A DNA stretch of 64,000 bases from Negativicutes bacterium. Lineage in GTDB: Bacteria; Bacillota_C; Negativicutes; Acidaminococcales; Acidaminococcaceae. The position numbers and the translations under genes are program-made. The DNA is taken from contig RZYP01000003.1 of the NCBI GenBank assembly GCA_009930275.1, positions 1 to 64,000 of the forward strand. The letters are read 5' to 3'. Under the pieces are notes generated by a model, which saw nothing but the letters and a program-made list of their open reading frames with translations, made no database searches and was not told the origin of the DNA. Below, piece after piece: positions 25,219-35,618 of the stretch (position 1 is its first letter; every line of letters starts with the position of its first letter).

Positions 25219-25875
25219 ATGGTTAGAAATTCTTCCCGCGTAGATGATTCTGCTGTTGACGCTGAGGCTGCTCTATCCGATCGGCAGAGGCAAATTCTTA
25301 ATTTTGTGCGCGAACATGTTTACTCGCGAGGATATCCTCCAGCAGTGCGCGAAATTGGCCAGGCTGTCGGCCTCTCTTCAAGTGCAAGTGTTCACTCTCA
25401 TCTACAGAAACTGGAAAAACTAGGTTTTTTACAACGCGATCCTTCAAAACCACGTGCAATAGAACTCACGCAAGAATCTTCCTGGCGTCAAAAAACTATG
25501 GTGCCGGTGCCTTTGGTTGGCAAGGTTACTGCCGGCCAGCCTATACTTGCTATGGAAAACATTGAAGAAACTTATCCCCTGCCCCTTGACTTGATTGGCT
25601 GCCAGGATGATGTTTTCATGCTTTCCGTTAAGGGCGACAGCATGATTAACGCGGGCATCCTCGACCATGATTACATTGTTGTTCGCAAACAAAATTATGC
25701 CAATAACGGCGATATAGTAGTTGCTTTAATTGGTGATGATGAGACTACGGTCAAGCGATATTTCCGAGAGTTGAAACAGATTCGTTTGCAACCGGAAAAT
25801 GACGCTTATCTTCCTATAACAGGTACTGATATTAAAGTTATGGGTAAAGTTATAGCCGTTTTTCGAATGTTATAG
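25219..25875 (+). CDS. lexA: SOS repressor LexA
   Basis: LexA represses DNA-damage genes and cleaves itself when RecA is activated. The 218-residue protein has a winged-helix DNA-binding domain (about 19-85, with SSSASVHSHLQKLEKLG) and a self-cleaving S24 domain: cleavage bond A105-G106 (KVTAGQP), nucleophile S141 (KGDSMI) and base K179 (TTVKRY), with the normal 38-residue Ser-Lys spacing. The N-terminus carries an extra polar stretch of about 18 residues before DRQRQIL; the ATG has a TTGGAGG site, so the extension seems real. Its promoter carries SOS boxes. Confidence 0.96.
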   Translation: MVRNSSRVDDSAVDAEAALSDRQRQILNFVREHVYSRGYPPAVREIGQAVGLSSSASVHSHLQKLEKLGFLQRDPSKPRAIELTQESSWRQKTMVPVPLVGKVTAGQPILAMENIEETYPLPLDLIGCQDDVFMLSVKGDSMINAGILDHDYIVVRKQNYANNGDIVVALIGDDETTVKRYFRELKQIRLQPENDAYLPITGTDIKVMGKVIAVFRML

Positions 25876-25955
25876 TACAAGCCCCAAATTTTGCGTGAAT
25901 TTGGCCCAGGTTTATTTTTAATGTTTTGCGAGACATTATATATGCGCTAATTATT

Positions 25956-25994
25956 AAAGCCGCTTCAAAATCAAATTTTGGAAGCGGCTTTTTT
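25956..25994 (+). terminator. intrinsic terminator of lexA
   Basis: AAAGCCGCTTC pairs with GAAGCGGCTTT around a 14-base, partly pairing loop, followed by a T run. Confidence 0.9.
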
Positions 25995-26027
25995 GTCTAT
26001 TTTTTTAAAATTAACTTGCATAGGTAT

Positions 26028-26052
26028 TAATGACATTATAGTAGTGTCATTA
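26028..26052. repeat. perfect dyad of unknown function
   Basis: TAATGACA and TGTCATTA form an 8-bp perfect inverted repeat with a 9-base spacer between the two converging terminators. It resembles an operator but no promoter or gene start lies beside it. Confidence 0.5.
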
Positions 26053-26098
26053 TAACATTTAAAAGACAGATAATTGAAGTCTAACTGGTTTGAAAAAT

Positions 26099-26133
26099 AC
26101 AAAAATGCCACCTCTTGTTGAGAGATGGCATTT
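26099..26133 (-). terminator. intrinsic terminator of the hflX-ynbB unit
   Basis: On the minus strand a 12-bp stem (AATGCCATCTCT with AGAGGTGGCATT, G-U pair included) is followed by TTTGTATTTTT, directly after the stop codon of the minus-strand gene. Confidence 0.85.
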
Positions 26134-26138
26134 TATTT

Positions 26139-27374
26139 TTATTTCTGGCAGACCATTTGAGCTGCTGACATTATTGCCACGCGTCCGTGTTCAAATGTCA
26201 GTCCGCCTTGTAAATATGCATTAAATGGTTCCCTGATTGGCCCATCGGCACTTAGTTCTATTGATGCCCCTTGGACAAAGGTACCTGCTGCCATGATAAT
26301 TTCATCCTGGTAGCCCGGCAAACCGGAGGGTACAGGCACTACATGCGCGTCAACCGGTGAATTGGCTTGAATTGCCTCGCAAAAAGCACATAATTTTTCA
26401 CGCGATTCCAGCCTGATTGCCTGAATAATATCACTTCGAAGCTCATCGTGACGCGGTGTAACTCTGTAGCCAAGCTGTGAGAATACTGAAGCAGCAAAAA
26501 TGGATGTCTTAACCGCTTGCAAAACTACATGAGGTGCCAAAAACAGACCTTGGTAAAATTCGCGGGCCGTATCACCCAAAGTGGCACCCATCTCGCCACC
26601 AAGTCCTGGTGCGGTTAAGCGATAAGAGGCTAATTCAACTAAATCTTTTTTTCCAACAATATACCCGCCGGTTGGAGCAAGGCCGCCTCCCAGGTTCTTG
26701 ATCAGTGAACCGGCAAGCAAATCGGCCCCGACTTCTGTAGGTTCTTGCTTTTCAATGAACTCGCCGTAACAATTATCTACAAAACAGATGCAATCAGGCT
26801 TAATTGACTTGACATACTGGCAAATTTCTCCGATTTCCGCAACTGTCAGGGTCTTACGAGCATCACTATAGCCGCAAGAGCGTTGGATAAGGATTAGTTT
26901 AGTTTTTGGCGTAATGCTATTTTTAATTTCTTTCAAATCCACTATATTATCTCTCATGGGTATTTCTTTGTAAGAAACACCCATATCGGCCAAAGAGCCG
27001 GGGCTTTTCACCGGAAACCCTATTATTGTTTGCATAGTATCATAAGGTGTTCCGGTTACGGATATTAATTCGTCTCCTTGCCTTAGAACTCCCAACAAAG
27101 CAACCGCTAAGGCGTGCGTGCCTGATACAAACTGAGAACGTACTAGGGCAGCCTCAGCCTTAAAAATATCGGCATAAATCAAGTCAAGCTGCTCTCTGCC
27201 GATATCAGAATAACCATACCCAGTACTTGGCTTTAAATAATAGTCAGAAACCTTGTATTTGCGGAATGCGTCAATAACTTTTCGCGTGTTGCTTAGAGCT
27301 GCCTCTTCGTATGGCATACTGTGTTCAAGAACCACTCGGAGCGCTTTAATTTCTATCTCTTCAAAATTAACCAT
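26139..27374 (-). CDS. ynbB: YnbB-like PLP-dependent enzyme (aluminium resistance / methionine gamma-lyase family)
   Basis: A 411-residue fold-type I PLP enzyme of the family named aluminium resistance protein or methionine-gamma-lyase-like (PF06838). Recognisable segments are LKPSTGYGYSDIGREQLD, the FVSGTHALAVALLG stretch, FVDNCYGEF and the PLP-lysine region AGSLIKNLGGG. The true substrate of this family is not settled. The ATG at 27374, 5 bases after AAGGTGG, is preferred to a GTG at 27383. It lies downstream of hflX, the same order as ynbA-ynbB in Bacillus subtilis, a conserved pairing without known meaning. Confidence 0.88.
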   Translation of the reverse strand: MVNFEEIEIKALRVVLEHSMPYEEAALSNTRKVIDAFRKYKVSDYYLKPSTGYGYSDIGREQLDLIYADIFKAEAALVRSQFVSGTHALAVALLGVLRQGDELISVTGTPYDTMQTIIGFPVKSPGSLADMGVSYKEIPMRDNIVDLKEIKNSITPKTKLILIQRSCGYSDARKTLTVAEIGEICQYVKSIKPDCICFVDNCYGEFIEKQEPTEVGADLLAGSLIKNLGGGLAPTGGYIVGKKDLVELASYRLTAPGLGGEMGATLGDTAREFYQGLFLAPHVVLQAVKTSIFAASVFSQLGYRVTPRHDELRSDIIQAIRLESREKLCAFCEAIQANSPVDAHVVPVPSGLPGYQDEIIMAAGTFVQGASIELSADGPIREPFNAYLQGGLTFEHGRVAIMSAAQMVCQK

Positions 27375-27421
27375 CCAGTCCACCTTTTAACATTAAATAT
27401 AGTTTTCAAAAAATAATTCTT

Positions 27422-29236
27422 TTAATTAATTATAAAACTTTCATATTCTTTTCTTTGATCATCCGACAAACGAGCCTTTATCATTATACCATCGTCATGA
27501 TATTCTTGCAGCAAGACGGTACTGATTTTATGCAGCCTTGCAGCCTTATCGGAATCAGCGTAGGGTATGAGCAGATCAGTTTCTATTGATTTAATGCTAA
27601 GATTATCAACAATTAAAGTAAGAAGCTCCTGTATTCCTATTACTTTTTTAGCAGAAATAAGTACACTGTTTTCTTCTCCCTTAACTTTTTCCAATAAACC
27701 GCTTTCAGGCGCTACCTTATCGATTTTATTGTATACCGTTATGATTTCCTTATCAGCAGCCCCAATTTCCTTTAACACCTCATAGACAGCATCAATCTGT
27801 TTTTTATAAGTTGCGTGGCTGATGTCAACAACATGCAGTAGCAGGTCTGCTTCAACAACTTCTTCCAGCGTCGACTTGAACGCACTTACTAATTGATGCG
27901 GCAAGCGTTGGATGAAACCAACGGTATCTGTTAGGATAGCTTCTTGCTTATCTGGTAAAGATAGATGCCTGGTTGTTGGATCAAGCGTAGCAAATAGCTG
28001 GTCTTGGGCATAAATATCAGATGCGGTCAAAGTATTTAACAAGGTTGACTTTCCGGAATTAGTATAACCAACCAAAGCAACAGTCGCTACCTGGGTCTTT
28101 TTACGTCCAGTTCTGTGTAAAGTTCGAACAGACTTAACCTTTTCTATACTATCAGTGATGAAAGTTATACGGTCTCTGATGCGACGACGATCAATTTCAA
28201 GCTTTGTTTCCCCTGGGCCTCGTGTGCCGATACCACCTCCGAGACGGGACAAAATAAGCCCTTTCCCAGATAGTCTTGGTAGTGTATATTTTAATTGAGC
28301 TAATTCTACTTGGAGTTTACCTTCGTTAGAACGGGCGCGTTGTGCGAAAATATCAAGAATCAGACCAGTTCGGTCTATAACGCGTACACCTATGGCGAGC
28401 TCCAAATTTCGCTGTTGTGCAGGTGAAAGCTCGTCATCAAAAATGCATAAATCCACATCCTCTTGACGAACAAACATCGCTAATTCTTCGACTTTGCCTT
28501 TACCTATAAAAAGTCCAGGATCAGGTTTTGCCCGTTTCTGTGAAAAAGAACCAACTACAACGGCGCCTGCAGTATCGGCCAATTGTTTTAACTCTTCCAA
28601 TGATTCTTCCGTAGACCATGACTGAGACATAAAACTTGATTCAATAGCTACGAGAATAACCCTTTCAGGATTGTCTTCAGATTTTAAACCTGTAGCCTGT
28701 TTTTGTAAGATTTTTTCAATGGTAGCTACCATATTAGGGAAATTAATTTGTTCTGCCTCTGATAGAGTAAATGGTCCATGTTCCTGACAGGCATATTGCC
28801 CATCTTTATCAATGTCGGATATTAACGCAAATGACAAATTGGATTTGGCAAAGTCAGGAGAGGAAACACCAATCGCCACCATTGCGTCATATTTGCAGTT
28901 TTTCAAGGCCGAATAATCAACCCCGCTTAAACCAGAATTGCCATTCAAATGCGTATGTACGCAACGAACTCCGCTTAACCTTATAGCCCCTCTTCTTCCC
29001 TTAAATTGAGGTAATTCGACATTTTCTTGATGACCAAGGGAAATATCTGTAATCTGGCCACTTCTTGTAATATGGAGCGAAATTTCGCGTTTAATTTTTT
29101 CCGAAATCCTGGCTAAAGACTCTGCAAGTTCTTCAGTTATGATTTGACCCAATGGTACATTAATTTCGTATAATTTTTGCAGTTCTACTAATACAGTATC
29201 TTTTATTCCTTTTTTATTACCGCTTATTTCGGACAT
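27422..29236 (-). CDS. hflX: ribosome-associated GTPase HflX
   Basis: HflX binds the 50S subunit and can split stalled or hibernating ribosomes under stress. The 604-residue protein has the glycine-rich HflX domain ([19 protein letters not shown]), a coiled linker and a G domain ([30 protein letters not shown]). It is about 180 residues longer than the Bacillus protein owing to an N-terminal domain seen in many clostridial HflX. I start at the ATG preceded by AAGGTGATG rather than 11 codons upstream. Confidence 0.94.
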   Translation of the reverse strand: MSEISGNKKGIKDTVLVELQKLYEINVPLGQIITEELAESLARISEKIKREISLHITRSGQITDISLGHQENVELPQFKGRRGAIRLSGVRCVHTHLNGNSGLSGVDYSALKNCKYDAMVAIGVSSPDFAKSNLSFALISDIDKDGQYACQEHGPFTLSEAEQINFPNMVATIEKILQKQATGLKSEDNPERVILVAIESSFMSQSWSTEESLEELKQLADTAGAVVVGSFSQKRAKPDPGLFIGKGKVEELAMFVRQEDVDLCIFDDELSPAQQRNLELAIGVRVIDRTGLILDIFAQRARSNEGKLQVELAQLKYTLPRLSGKGLILSRLGGGIGTRGPGETKLEIDRRRIRDRITFITDSIEKVKSVRTLHRTGRKKTQVATVALVGYTNSGKSTLLNTLTASDIYAQDQLFATLDPTTRHLSLPDKQEAILTDTVGFIQRLPHQLVSAFKSTLEEVVEADLLLHVVDISHATYKKQIDAVYEVLKEIGAADKEIITVYNKIDKVAPESGLLEKVKGEENSVLISAKKVIGIQELLTLIVDNLSIKSIETDLLIPYADSDKAARLHKISTVLLQEYHDDGIMIKARLSDDQRKEYESFIIN

Positions 29237-29282
29237 ATCATCACCTTCTCTGCTAAAACTACAATACACTCATTATTTATAA

Positions 29283-29288
29283 ATTATA
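29283..29288 (-). promoter_or_regulatory. extended -10 promoter element for hflX
   Basis: Read on the minus strand TGGTATAAT gives a perfect -10 with the extended TG, about 45 bases before the hflX start. No good -35 exists; instead two imperfect 11-base direct repeats (29308-29318 and 29327-29337 on the plus strand) occupy that region. Confidence 0.65.
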
Positions 29289-29358
29289 CCATAATATCAT
29301 GAATAGCCGCATTATCATTGAATAATCGCATTAACATCAGATTATATCAGCAAATATA

Positions 29359-29387
29359 AAAAATGCCGCAATATATGCGGCATTTAC
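29359..29387 (-). terminator. intrinsic terminator of rpsO
   Basis: On the minus strand AATGCCGCA and TGCGGCATT pair around a short AT loop and are followed by TTTTTA. It lies between rpsO and hflX. Confidence 0.92.
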
Positions 29388-29389
29388 TG

Positions 29390-29656
29390 TTATTTTCTGA
29401 TGTTCAGTTTTGCAATAATCGTACGATAACGTTCAATATCTTTGGCTATCAAATAATTGAGAAGACCACGACGCTGACCAACCATCTTTAACAGACCACG
29501 GCGGGAATGATGATCCTTTTTGTGTTCTTTTAAGTGATTTGTCAAATACACAATGCGTTCGGTAAGAATTGCAATCTGTACTTCAGGAGATCCGGTATCG
29601 CCTTCATGTGTGCGATATGTTTCAATAAGCTCTTGTTTTCTTTCAGGTGTCATCAT
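29390..29656 (-). CDS. rpsO: 30S ribosomal protein S15
   Basis: S15 is a primary 16S rRNA-binding protein of the small subunit platform. The 88-residue sequence shows the family core: [35 protein letters not shown] and [11 protein letters not shown]. The start is at one of two tandem ATG codons following a GGAGGAATT site; the longer possible N-terminus is not S15-like. It has its own promoter and terminator, as in most bacteria, and a leader of about 90 bases that could serve autoregulation. Confidence 0.97.
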   Translation of the reverse strand: MMTPERKQELIETYRTHEGDTGSPEVQIAILTERIVYLTNHLKEHKKDHHSRRGLLKMVGQRRGLLNYLIAKDIERYRTIIAKLNIRK

Positions 29657-29749
29657 AATAAAATTCCTCCATTTTTTTAGGAAATCGCCCAAGCATTAGA
29701 AATCGTCGGAGAATCGTATTTCCAAGCAAGGGTCTTTTAACGCTTGTTA

Positions 29750-29778
29750 AGTATAGCACAGGAAATTATAAATTACAA
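29750..29778 (-). promoter_or_regulatory. sigma-A promoter of rpsO
   Basis: On the minus strand TTGTAA and TATACT are 17 bases apart, with an extended TG before the -10. The transcript would start about 90 bases before the ATG. Confidence 0.8.
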
Positions 29779-30714
29779 CTACTTTTCAAAGGATTGGAAG
29801 TAAGCAGTAATTGTTTCCTTATCTTTAAATAATTGTTCACACAACTCTATTGGTGAAGAAAACTTACGTTCACTTCTTATAAAAGCAACAAGTTCCACCA
29901 AAATTTCTTTGCCATATATATCATCAATAAAATCAAAAATATTAATTTCTAAGCGCTTTCTGTCCACATCACCGAAAGTCGGGTTATAACCAATATTTGC
30001 CATACCATAATGTTCTGCCTTATCTATAACAACTCTAGCTGCGTAAACTCCTTTGGCAGGAGTAATAAGATCAGAATCAGAAAACTCTATATTCGCGGTG
30101 GGAAAACCGAGGCAACTGCCTCTATTAGCACCGGACACTACGATACCCGTAATAGAATAATCTCTTCCCAGCATTTCATTTGCCAAAGTGATTTCGCCAC
30201 TTTTTATAAGTTCTCTAATTTTCGAACTGCTCACAACTGTGTTTTTAATCTCTACCAGTTTACGGACGACGACATCAAAACCATCGGTTTTGCCAGCTTC
30301 AATAAGTGTATTAGTGTTACCCTTTCCCAAAAAACCGTAGCTATAGTTTTCACCAACGACAAGACACTTAAAGGAAAAAACTTTCAGTTTATCAAGAAAA
30401 TCTTCTGGTGAAAGTTGGGAAAAATAGTGAGTAAAAGGTACATTAACTAAAATATCAACGCCTAATTTTTCAAATAAACGTTCTTTATCTCGATTTGAAA
30501 TCAATTTAGCGGGCACATCTTCAGGTCTTATCTCTGAAAGCGGATGATTAGTGAAGGTAAAAGCTAAAAGTTTCAAATTATGTTTTTTGGCATACTCATG
30601 TGCAGTCTTGATTACATCGCAATGTCCCAGATGAAGACCATCAAAGGTACCCAAAGCTATAACGCTCGGCCCGGCCTCAATCTCCGGCTCATAAAAATTT
30701 TGTATTATCTTCAT
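29779..30714 (-). CDS. ribF: bifunctional riboflavin kinase / FAD synthetase
   Basis: Makes FMN from riboflavin and FAD from FMN. The 311-residue protein has an N-terminal FMN adenylyltransferase domain (GTFDGLHLGHCDVI, ISSSKIRE-like VSSSKIRELI) and a C-terminal riboflavin kinase domain (GRDYSITGIVV, GFPTANIEF, YGMANIGYNPTFG, LEINIFDF). I use the second of two nearby ATG codons because the GAGGT site is too close to the first. It follows truB as in other Firmicutes. Confidence 0.95.
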   Translation of the reverse strand: MKIIQNFYEPEIEAGPSVIALGTFDGLHLGHCDVIKTAHEYAKKHNLKLLAFTFTNHPLSEIRPEDVPAKLISNRDKERLFEKLGVDILVNVPFTHYFSQLSPEDFLDKLKVFSFKCLVVGENYSYGFLGKGNTNTLIEAGKTDGFDVVVRKLVEIKNTVVSSSKIRELIKSGEITLANEMLGRDYSITGIVVSGANRGSCLGFPTANIEFSDSDLITPAKGVYAARVVIDKAEHYGMANIGYNPTFGDVDRKRLEINIFDFIDDIYGKEILVELVAFIRSERKFSSPIELCEQLFKDKETITAYFQSFEK

Positions 30715-30727
30715 AAGCATGACCTCA

Positions 30728-31600
30728 TCATATCATTGTAAAAGGAGTTATAACTTTATCAGCTTTTACCATGCCGTCCTTGGCATTACCTATACCGATA
30801 AAGCAGCCATTAACTGTTTTCAAGCGATATTTGCCATCTAAAACACCTGCAATTGATGTCAAGACACCTTGCGATATTCTGAGTGCCTGTCTATCGGTAA
30901 GTAAAACCTCTGGCAAGTGCTCTACAGCAAATTCTCCCGGCAACATATATTCAAATGGCAACAAGGAAATCTCCTCTAAAGTTTTTGCCTCATTCAACAC
31001 TAATTTTCCAACCCTGGTTCTTAACAAAAAGCTGACGGTTCCGCACATTCCCAGCTTTTCTGCAATGTCTTCGCATAAGGTTCTTATATAAGTTCCTTTT
31101 GAGCATTCAACATCAAGGATAAGATAATCTTCTCCTTGATAAACCGGTTCAAGCCTTGATATCGTAATCAAACGTGGTTCTCTTACAACTTCTACCCCTG
31201 CTCTAGCCAATTGATAAAGCTTCTTGCCACCATGACGAACTGCCGAATACATTGGTGGTATTTGCTCTGTTGTACCTATAAAATCCAGTAAAACAGCACC
31301 TAGTTTCTTTGAATCAGGCATAGAGACCTGCGATCTAGCGATAATTTCTCCGCTATCATCGGCAGTATCAGTCTTAATTCCGAAGCGCAATTCAACTCTA
31401 TATGATTTTGTATCTTCCGCAACATACTCAAGTAACCTGGTTGCAGTTCCCATAAAGATTGGCAAAACGCCTGCAGCATCAGGGTCAAGTGTTCCTGCAT
31501 GTCCAATTTTTTTAGTTTTCAGAGTTCGACGCAAATACCCAACTACGTCGTGCGACGTCATTCCCGGCGGCTTTAAAACATTCAATATGCCATCAACCAT
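30728..31600 (-). CDS. truB: tRNA pseudouridine(55) synthase
   Basis: TruB forms pseudouridine 55 in the T loop of tRNAs. The 290-residue protein has the catalytic Asp39 in GHAGTLDPDAAGVLP, the conserved KPPGMTSHDVV opening and SKGTYIRTLCEDI. Its ATG shares a base with the stop of nrnA (TAATG), so translation is coupled. Normal length. Confidence 0.96.
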   Translation of the reverse strand: MVDGILNVLKPPGMTSHDVVGYLRRTLKTKKIGHAGTLDPDAAGVLPIFMGTATRLLEYVAEDTKSYRVELRFGIKTDTADDSGEIIARSQVSMPDSKKLGAVLLDFIGTTEQIPPMYSAVRHGGKKLYQLARAGVEVVREPRLITISRLEPVYQGEDYLILDVECSKGTYIRTLCEDIAEKLGMCGTVSFLLRTRVGKLVLNEAKTLEEISLLPFEYMLPGEFAVEHLPEVLLTDRQALRISQGVLTSIAGVLDGKYRLKTVNGCFIGIGNAKDGMVKADKVITPFTMI

Positions 31601-32556
31601 TACAATTTGCCCATTTCTTCTTTTATACTAGTAAGAATAACCTGTTTTGCTTCAGATATGTTATTGAAAATAGTACAGCCCGATGCCCGTTTATGTCCAC
31701 CACCACCGAAGCTTAAAGCAATTTTACTTACGTCAAGACGGCGTGATCTCATGCTGACACGGGTTACATTTTCTTCAACCTCTTTAAACATCAAAGCCAC
31801 TTCCACTCCATTTATATAACGAGGGTAATGGACAAAACTATCAGTTGCAATATCAGGATTATAATTTTCACGGCTAATATCAATTGTCGCTATTTTCCCA
31901 TCGTAATAAAACGAAAGAGTTTCTAAAACTTTTGATAACAGAGTAATGTCATCTCGGGTCTTCATCTCTAAAAAGTCTGAAATAACATCAGGCTCAACAC
32001 CAATAGCTAACAAATCAGCCGCACAAATCATACACTCCGGAGTGGTATTAGAATATTTGAAATAACCACAGTCTGTAACAATTGCAACGTACAAACAAAA
32101 AGCCATTTGCAAGTCTATTTCAACTTTTAATTCTTTGAATAGACGATAAACAATTTCACCTGTGGCCGCAGCATTAATATCTAAATAAAGATAATCCGCA
32201 TACCCTGTATTAGAAACGTGATGATCAATATTCAAGGTTGGGGCCTTAACACATTCGGCTACTATACCAATTCGGTCCAATGAGCTAGCGTCATTTATTA
32301 TAAGCAAATCGGCCTTTATTATATCTTCCGGTTTGAACCTGACAAATTGTTCTATGCCAGGCATAAAATTATAATAAGATGAAATGTCGTCATCAACTGT
32401 CATGGTTACATTTTTACCTATTTTTTTTAAACCTGCAGCTAAGGCAATTGTAGAACCAAGCGCATCACCGTCAGGATTGATATGACTTACCAGGACAATA
32501 TCATTAACCCCATCCAGCAAAGTTGCAACTTCGGCCATCGTTAAAATTTTACTCAT
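31600..32556 (-). CDS. nrnA: DHH-family oligoribonuclease / pAp phosphatase NrnA
   Basis: A DHH-DHHA1 phosphoesterase that degrades short RNA oligomers and dephosphorylates 3'-phosphoadenosine 5'-phosphate. The 318-residue protein has HINPDGDALGS, the DHH motif (LNIDHHVSN) and the C-terminal GGGGHKRASG of DHHA1. The start (MSKILTM) overlaps the end of rbfA by 8 bases and has a GAGG site; this agrees with the family N-terminus better than an upstream ATG. It sits at its conserved place between rbfA and truB. Confidence 0.93.
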   Translation of the reverse strand: MSKILTMAEVATLLDGVNDIVLVSHINPDGDALGSTIALAAGLKKIGKNVTMTVDDDISSYYNFMPGIEQFVRFKPEDIIKADLLIINDASSLDRIGIVAECVKAPTLNIDHHVSNTGYADYLYLDINAAATGEIVYRLFKELKVEIDLQMAFCLYVAIVTDCGYFKYSNTTPECMICAADLLAIGVEPDVISDFLEMKTRDDITLLSKVLETLSFYYDGKIATIDISRENYNPDIATDSFVHYPRYINGVEVALMFKEVEENVTRVSMRSRRLDVSKIALSFGGGGHKRASGCTIFNNISEAKQVILTSIKEEMGKL

Positions 32557-32911
32557 TTTCAGCCTCATCAATGCTTTTGATTTTTTGCAAAAGACCTTGA
32601 ATATGAGCGCTATACTCTAGCGACTTATCTTGACACAGAATCAAAGAAGGCGCTACGCGCAAACGAATTCGTTTGGCTATTTCTGTTCTAATATAACCAA
32701 GAGCTTTTTTTAAAGCTGCCCATGCTTCTTTTTGCTCTGCTTCAGGTCCATAGAAGCTAACATATATTTTTGCAAAGCTCAAATCATCGGTCAATTCGAC
32801 CGCAGTTATAGAAACAAATTTGATTCGTGGGTCTTTGATGTCGTTCAGCACGATTTTACTTATTTCTTGTTTAATCGCTTCTTGTAATTTTTCGACACGC
32901 AGTCTTGCCAT
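32549..32911 (-). CDS. rbfA: ribosome-binding factor A
   Basis: RbfA is a KH-fold protein that helps mature the 5' end of 16S rRNA in the 30S subunit. The 120-residue sequence has the family features RVEKLQEAIKQEISKIV, DLSFAKIYVSF and LGYIRTEIAKRIRLRVAP. It follows infB by 20 bases with an AGGTGAT site. Confidence 0.96.
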   Translation of the reverse strand: MARLRVEKLQEAIKQEISKIVLNDIKDPRIKFVSITAVELTDDLSFAKIYVSFYGPEAEQKEAWAALKKALGYIRTEIAKRIRLRVAPSLILCQDKSLEYSAHIQGLLQKIKSIDEAENE

Positions 32912-32931
32912 AATATCACCTCATGTCGCAA

Positions 32932-35589
32932 TTATGCTTTAATTTCTTCCATTGTGTAGGCTTCAAAGATATCGCCCTCTTTGACTTCGCGGTATTTTTC
33001 CAGGGTAATACCACACTCAAAACCAGTAGCTACTTCGCGCACATCATCTTTAAAACGGCGAAGAGATTCAATCTCACCTTCATGAACAACTATACCGTCA
33101 CGTATCAATCTGACCTTCGATGAACTGGTAATCTTCCCATCCAATACATAGCAGCCGGCAATTAACATTTTAGAAATTGTTATAACCTGCCTTACTTCTG
33201 CCCTGCCTTGGATAACTTCTTTAAATTTGGGGGCAAGCATGCCTTTAATGGCAGCTTCAACATCATTTAAAGCGTCATAAATAACACGATAAGTGCGTAT
33301 GTCAACTTTTTCAGACTCAGCTGCCTTCCGTGCGTTAGCGTCCGGTCGAACATTAAAGCCTATTATCAAGGCATTGGCAGCAGAGGCCAGCATTACGTCG
33401 GACTCGTTAATTGTTCCGACACCTGCATGGACAATTACAACCTTGACCTCTTCGTTTTTAATATTAGTCAGCGATTGTTTCAGTGCTTCTATCGTTCCTT
33501 GAACATCAGCCTTAACGACAATATTAAGCTCTTTTAACTCGCCTTCTTGTATGCGTTGGAAAATATCATCCAACGAAACTTTTGTATGTTGCTGAATTTC
33601 TTCCGTTTTCTTTTTGGCAATACGTTTTTCAGCAACCGAACGAGCAATTTTTTCCTCTGTTGCATCTAATATATCACCAGCCATAGGAACGTCATTAAGT
33701 CCTAAAACTTCTACCGGAGTTGAAGGGGTAGCTTTTTTAACTTTTTCGCCACGGTCATTTATCATGGCTCTTACTTTACCATAAGAAGTACCGGCAATTA
33801 TAGTATCACCAATTCTTAAGGTACCCTTTTCAATCAAGACAGTTGCAACAGGGCCACGACCTTTATCAAGCTGTGCCTCTATTATTGTTCCATGCGCTGG
33901 AATATCTGCGTTTGCTTTCAAATCCTGCATTTCCGCAACAAGAAGAATCATCTCAAGCAACTCGGAAATACCTGTTTTTTTATGTGCTGAAACGGGAACC
34001 ATGATAGTTTCCCCGCCCCAGTCTTCGGGAATTAATTCAAGTTCAGCCAATTGCTGTTTAACATGATCGGGGTTAGCACCTTCGCGATCCATCTTGTTTA
34101 TAGCAACGATAATGGGTACTTTAGCCGCCTTAGCATGATTTATAGCCTCGACTGTTTGCGGCATAACACCATCATCAGCCGCTACAACAAGAATAGCAAC
34201 GTCGGTAACCTGCGCACCGCGAGCACGCATTGCAGTAAATGCCTCGTGTCCCGGTGTATCAAGGAAAACAATCCTCTTACCTTGGTAGTTTACCTGATAG
34301 GCGCCGATATGCTGCGTAATGCCGCCTGCTTCGCGGGCAGTCACGTGCGTCTTCCTTATTGCATCCAACAAAGATGTTTTACCATGGTCAACGTGCCCCA
34401 TGACAGTTATAACTGGCGGACGGGAAACGCGTTTTGCCGGATCGTCCTCAACTTCTGGAATTTCAGTAGGGTCTTCCTCAGGTGGTAGTGCTGTAACTTC
34501 AACGCCAAATTCAGAACCTACCAAAACAGCTGTTTCGAAGTCAATATTCTGGTTTATTGTTACCATAACGCCCAACATAAATAAATGCTTTATAACTTCA
34601 CTTACTTCACGCTTAATTAAATCCGCAAAAGTTTTTACATTAATGGTTTCACCGATTTCAACATGAGTAGGTTTAACTACCTCATAAACCTTTGGTGTAA
34701 CCGCCTGTTGTCCGGAGGAACCCATTCTTTTATTGCTGCGTCCCATATGCGTCTTGCTGTGGGCTGGACGACTTCCTTTAGTAGCATAGGATCCTTGTAT
34801 CGGAGTTTTTGATTCAGGTCGGTTCTTATTTGTTGTTTTACGAGCAAAGTCTGTAGACTGAGGCCTCGCCGCCGGTTTCGCCTGAGTCGCAGGTCTTGCG
34901 GAAGCTGGCCTATGCTGTCCGGGGGCGTTACTTCTAGCAGGCTGCGAGCCTTGATAAGGCGGACGATTAGCAGTGCCTTGTGCATATTGTGGTCTCGGAT
35001 TAGTTCCGCTACCAGCATACGCCGGTCGGTTTGAAGAAGCCGGTGTCATAGGGCGTTGTGCATTCTGCGGTCTCTGTTGCGGCTTATATCCAGGTGAAGA
35101 ACCGCCTTGAGTATAATCTTTTCTAACAGCACCTTGAACAGGAGCCGGACGATTTGTACTGTGCTGAGGACGCTGTGTTTGATTATGAACACGATTATCC
35201 CCCCCACCAACGACAAATTGTTGGGAACTTTTCTGCTGTTGTGGCACTTGTCTACTTGGTGCGCTCGCTCTTACGGAATCATGTTGACGTCTTGTTTGAT
35301 CTTCGTTTGCCTTTTTAGGTGGTAACTGTTGCGCATTCTCACTAACCGGTTTTTCATTACTTCCCTTTACATGAGACGCATGTGTACCAACAGCAGGAGT
35401 CGCTATCGGTTTCGCTGATGGTTTATCAGCTTTCCGCTCAAATGTTTTTGCTACAATATTCCTATCACCATCATCAATGCTGCTCATATGATTCTTAACG
35501 TGAATGTCATTTCTACTCAAAATATCAATTATCACCTTACTGCTAGTTTCAAATTCTTTAGCAATTTCAAATACTCTATACTTACCCAT
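32932..35589 (-). CDS. infB: translation initiation factor IF-2
   Basis: IF-2 is the GTPase that places initiator tRNA on the ribosome. The 885-residue protein has an IF2_N domain at the start ([13 protein letters not shown]), a long disordered basic linker (about residues 55-300) rich in Pro, Gln, Arg, Ala and Ser with many RPQ/NRP repeats, then the G domain ([26 protein letters not shown]) and domains II-IV. The ATG after GGAGGTGGACGA is chosen over one ten codons upstream. It lies in the nusA-infB operon. Confidence 0.97.
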   Translation of the reverse strand: MGKYRVFEIAKEFETSSKVIIDILSRNDIHVKNHMSSIDDGDRNIVAKTFERKADKPSAKPIATPAVGTHASHVKGSNEKPVSENAQQLPPKKANEDQTRRQHDSVRASAPSRQVPQQQKSSQQFVVGGGDNRVHNQTQRPQHSTNRPAPVQGAVRKDYTQGGSSPGYKPQQRPQNAQRPMTPASSNRPAYAGSGTNPRPQYAQGTANRPPYQGSQPARSNAPGQHRPASARPATQAKPAARPQSTDFARKTTNKNRPESKTPIQGSYATKGSRPAHSKTHMGRSNKRMGSSGQQAVTPKVYEVVKPTHVEIGETINVKTFADLIKREVSEVIKHLFMLGVMVTINQNIDFETAVLVGSEFGVEVTALPPEEDPTEIPEVEDDPAKRVSRPPVITVMGHVDHGKTSLLDAIRKTHVTAREAGGITQHIGAYQVNYQGKRIVFLDTPGHEAFTAMRARGAQVTDVAILVVAADDGVMPQTVEAINHAKAAKVPIIVAINKMDREGANPDHVKQQLAELELIPEDWGGETIMVPVSAHKKTGISELLEMILLVAEMQDLKANADIPAHGTIIEAQLDKGRGPVATVLIEKGTLRIGDTIIAGTSYGKVRAMINDRGEKVKKATPSTPVEVLGLNDVPMAGDILDATEEKIARSVAEKRIAKKKTEEIQQHTKVSLDDIFQRIQEGELKELNIVVKADVQGTIEALKQSLTNIKNEEVKVVIVHAGVGTINESDVMLASAANALIIGFNVRPDANARKAAESEKVDIRTYRVIYDALNDVEAAIKGMLAPKFKEVIQGRAEVRQVITISKMLIAGCYVLDGKITSSSKVRLIRDGIVVHEGEIESLRRFKDDVREVATGFECGITLEKYREVKEGDIFEAYTMEEIKA

Positions 35590-35618
35590 TCGTCCACCTC
35601 CAAACTTATAATCGGGCA

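Noticed and set aside
34600..35420. Plus-strand frames antisense to the infB linker
   Set aside because: Shadow frames caused by the Pro/Arg/Gln-rich low-complexity linker.
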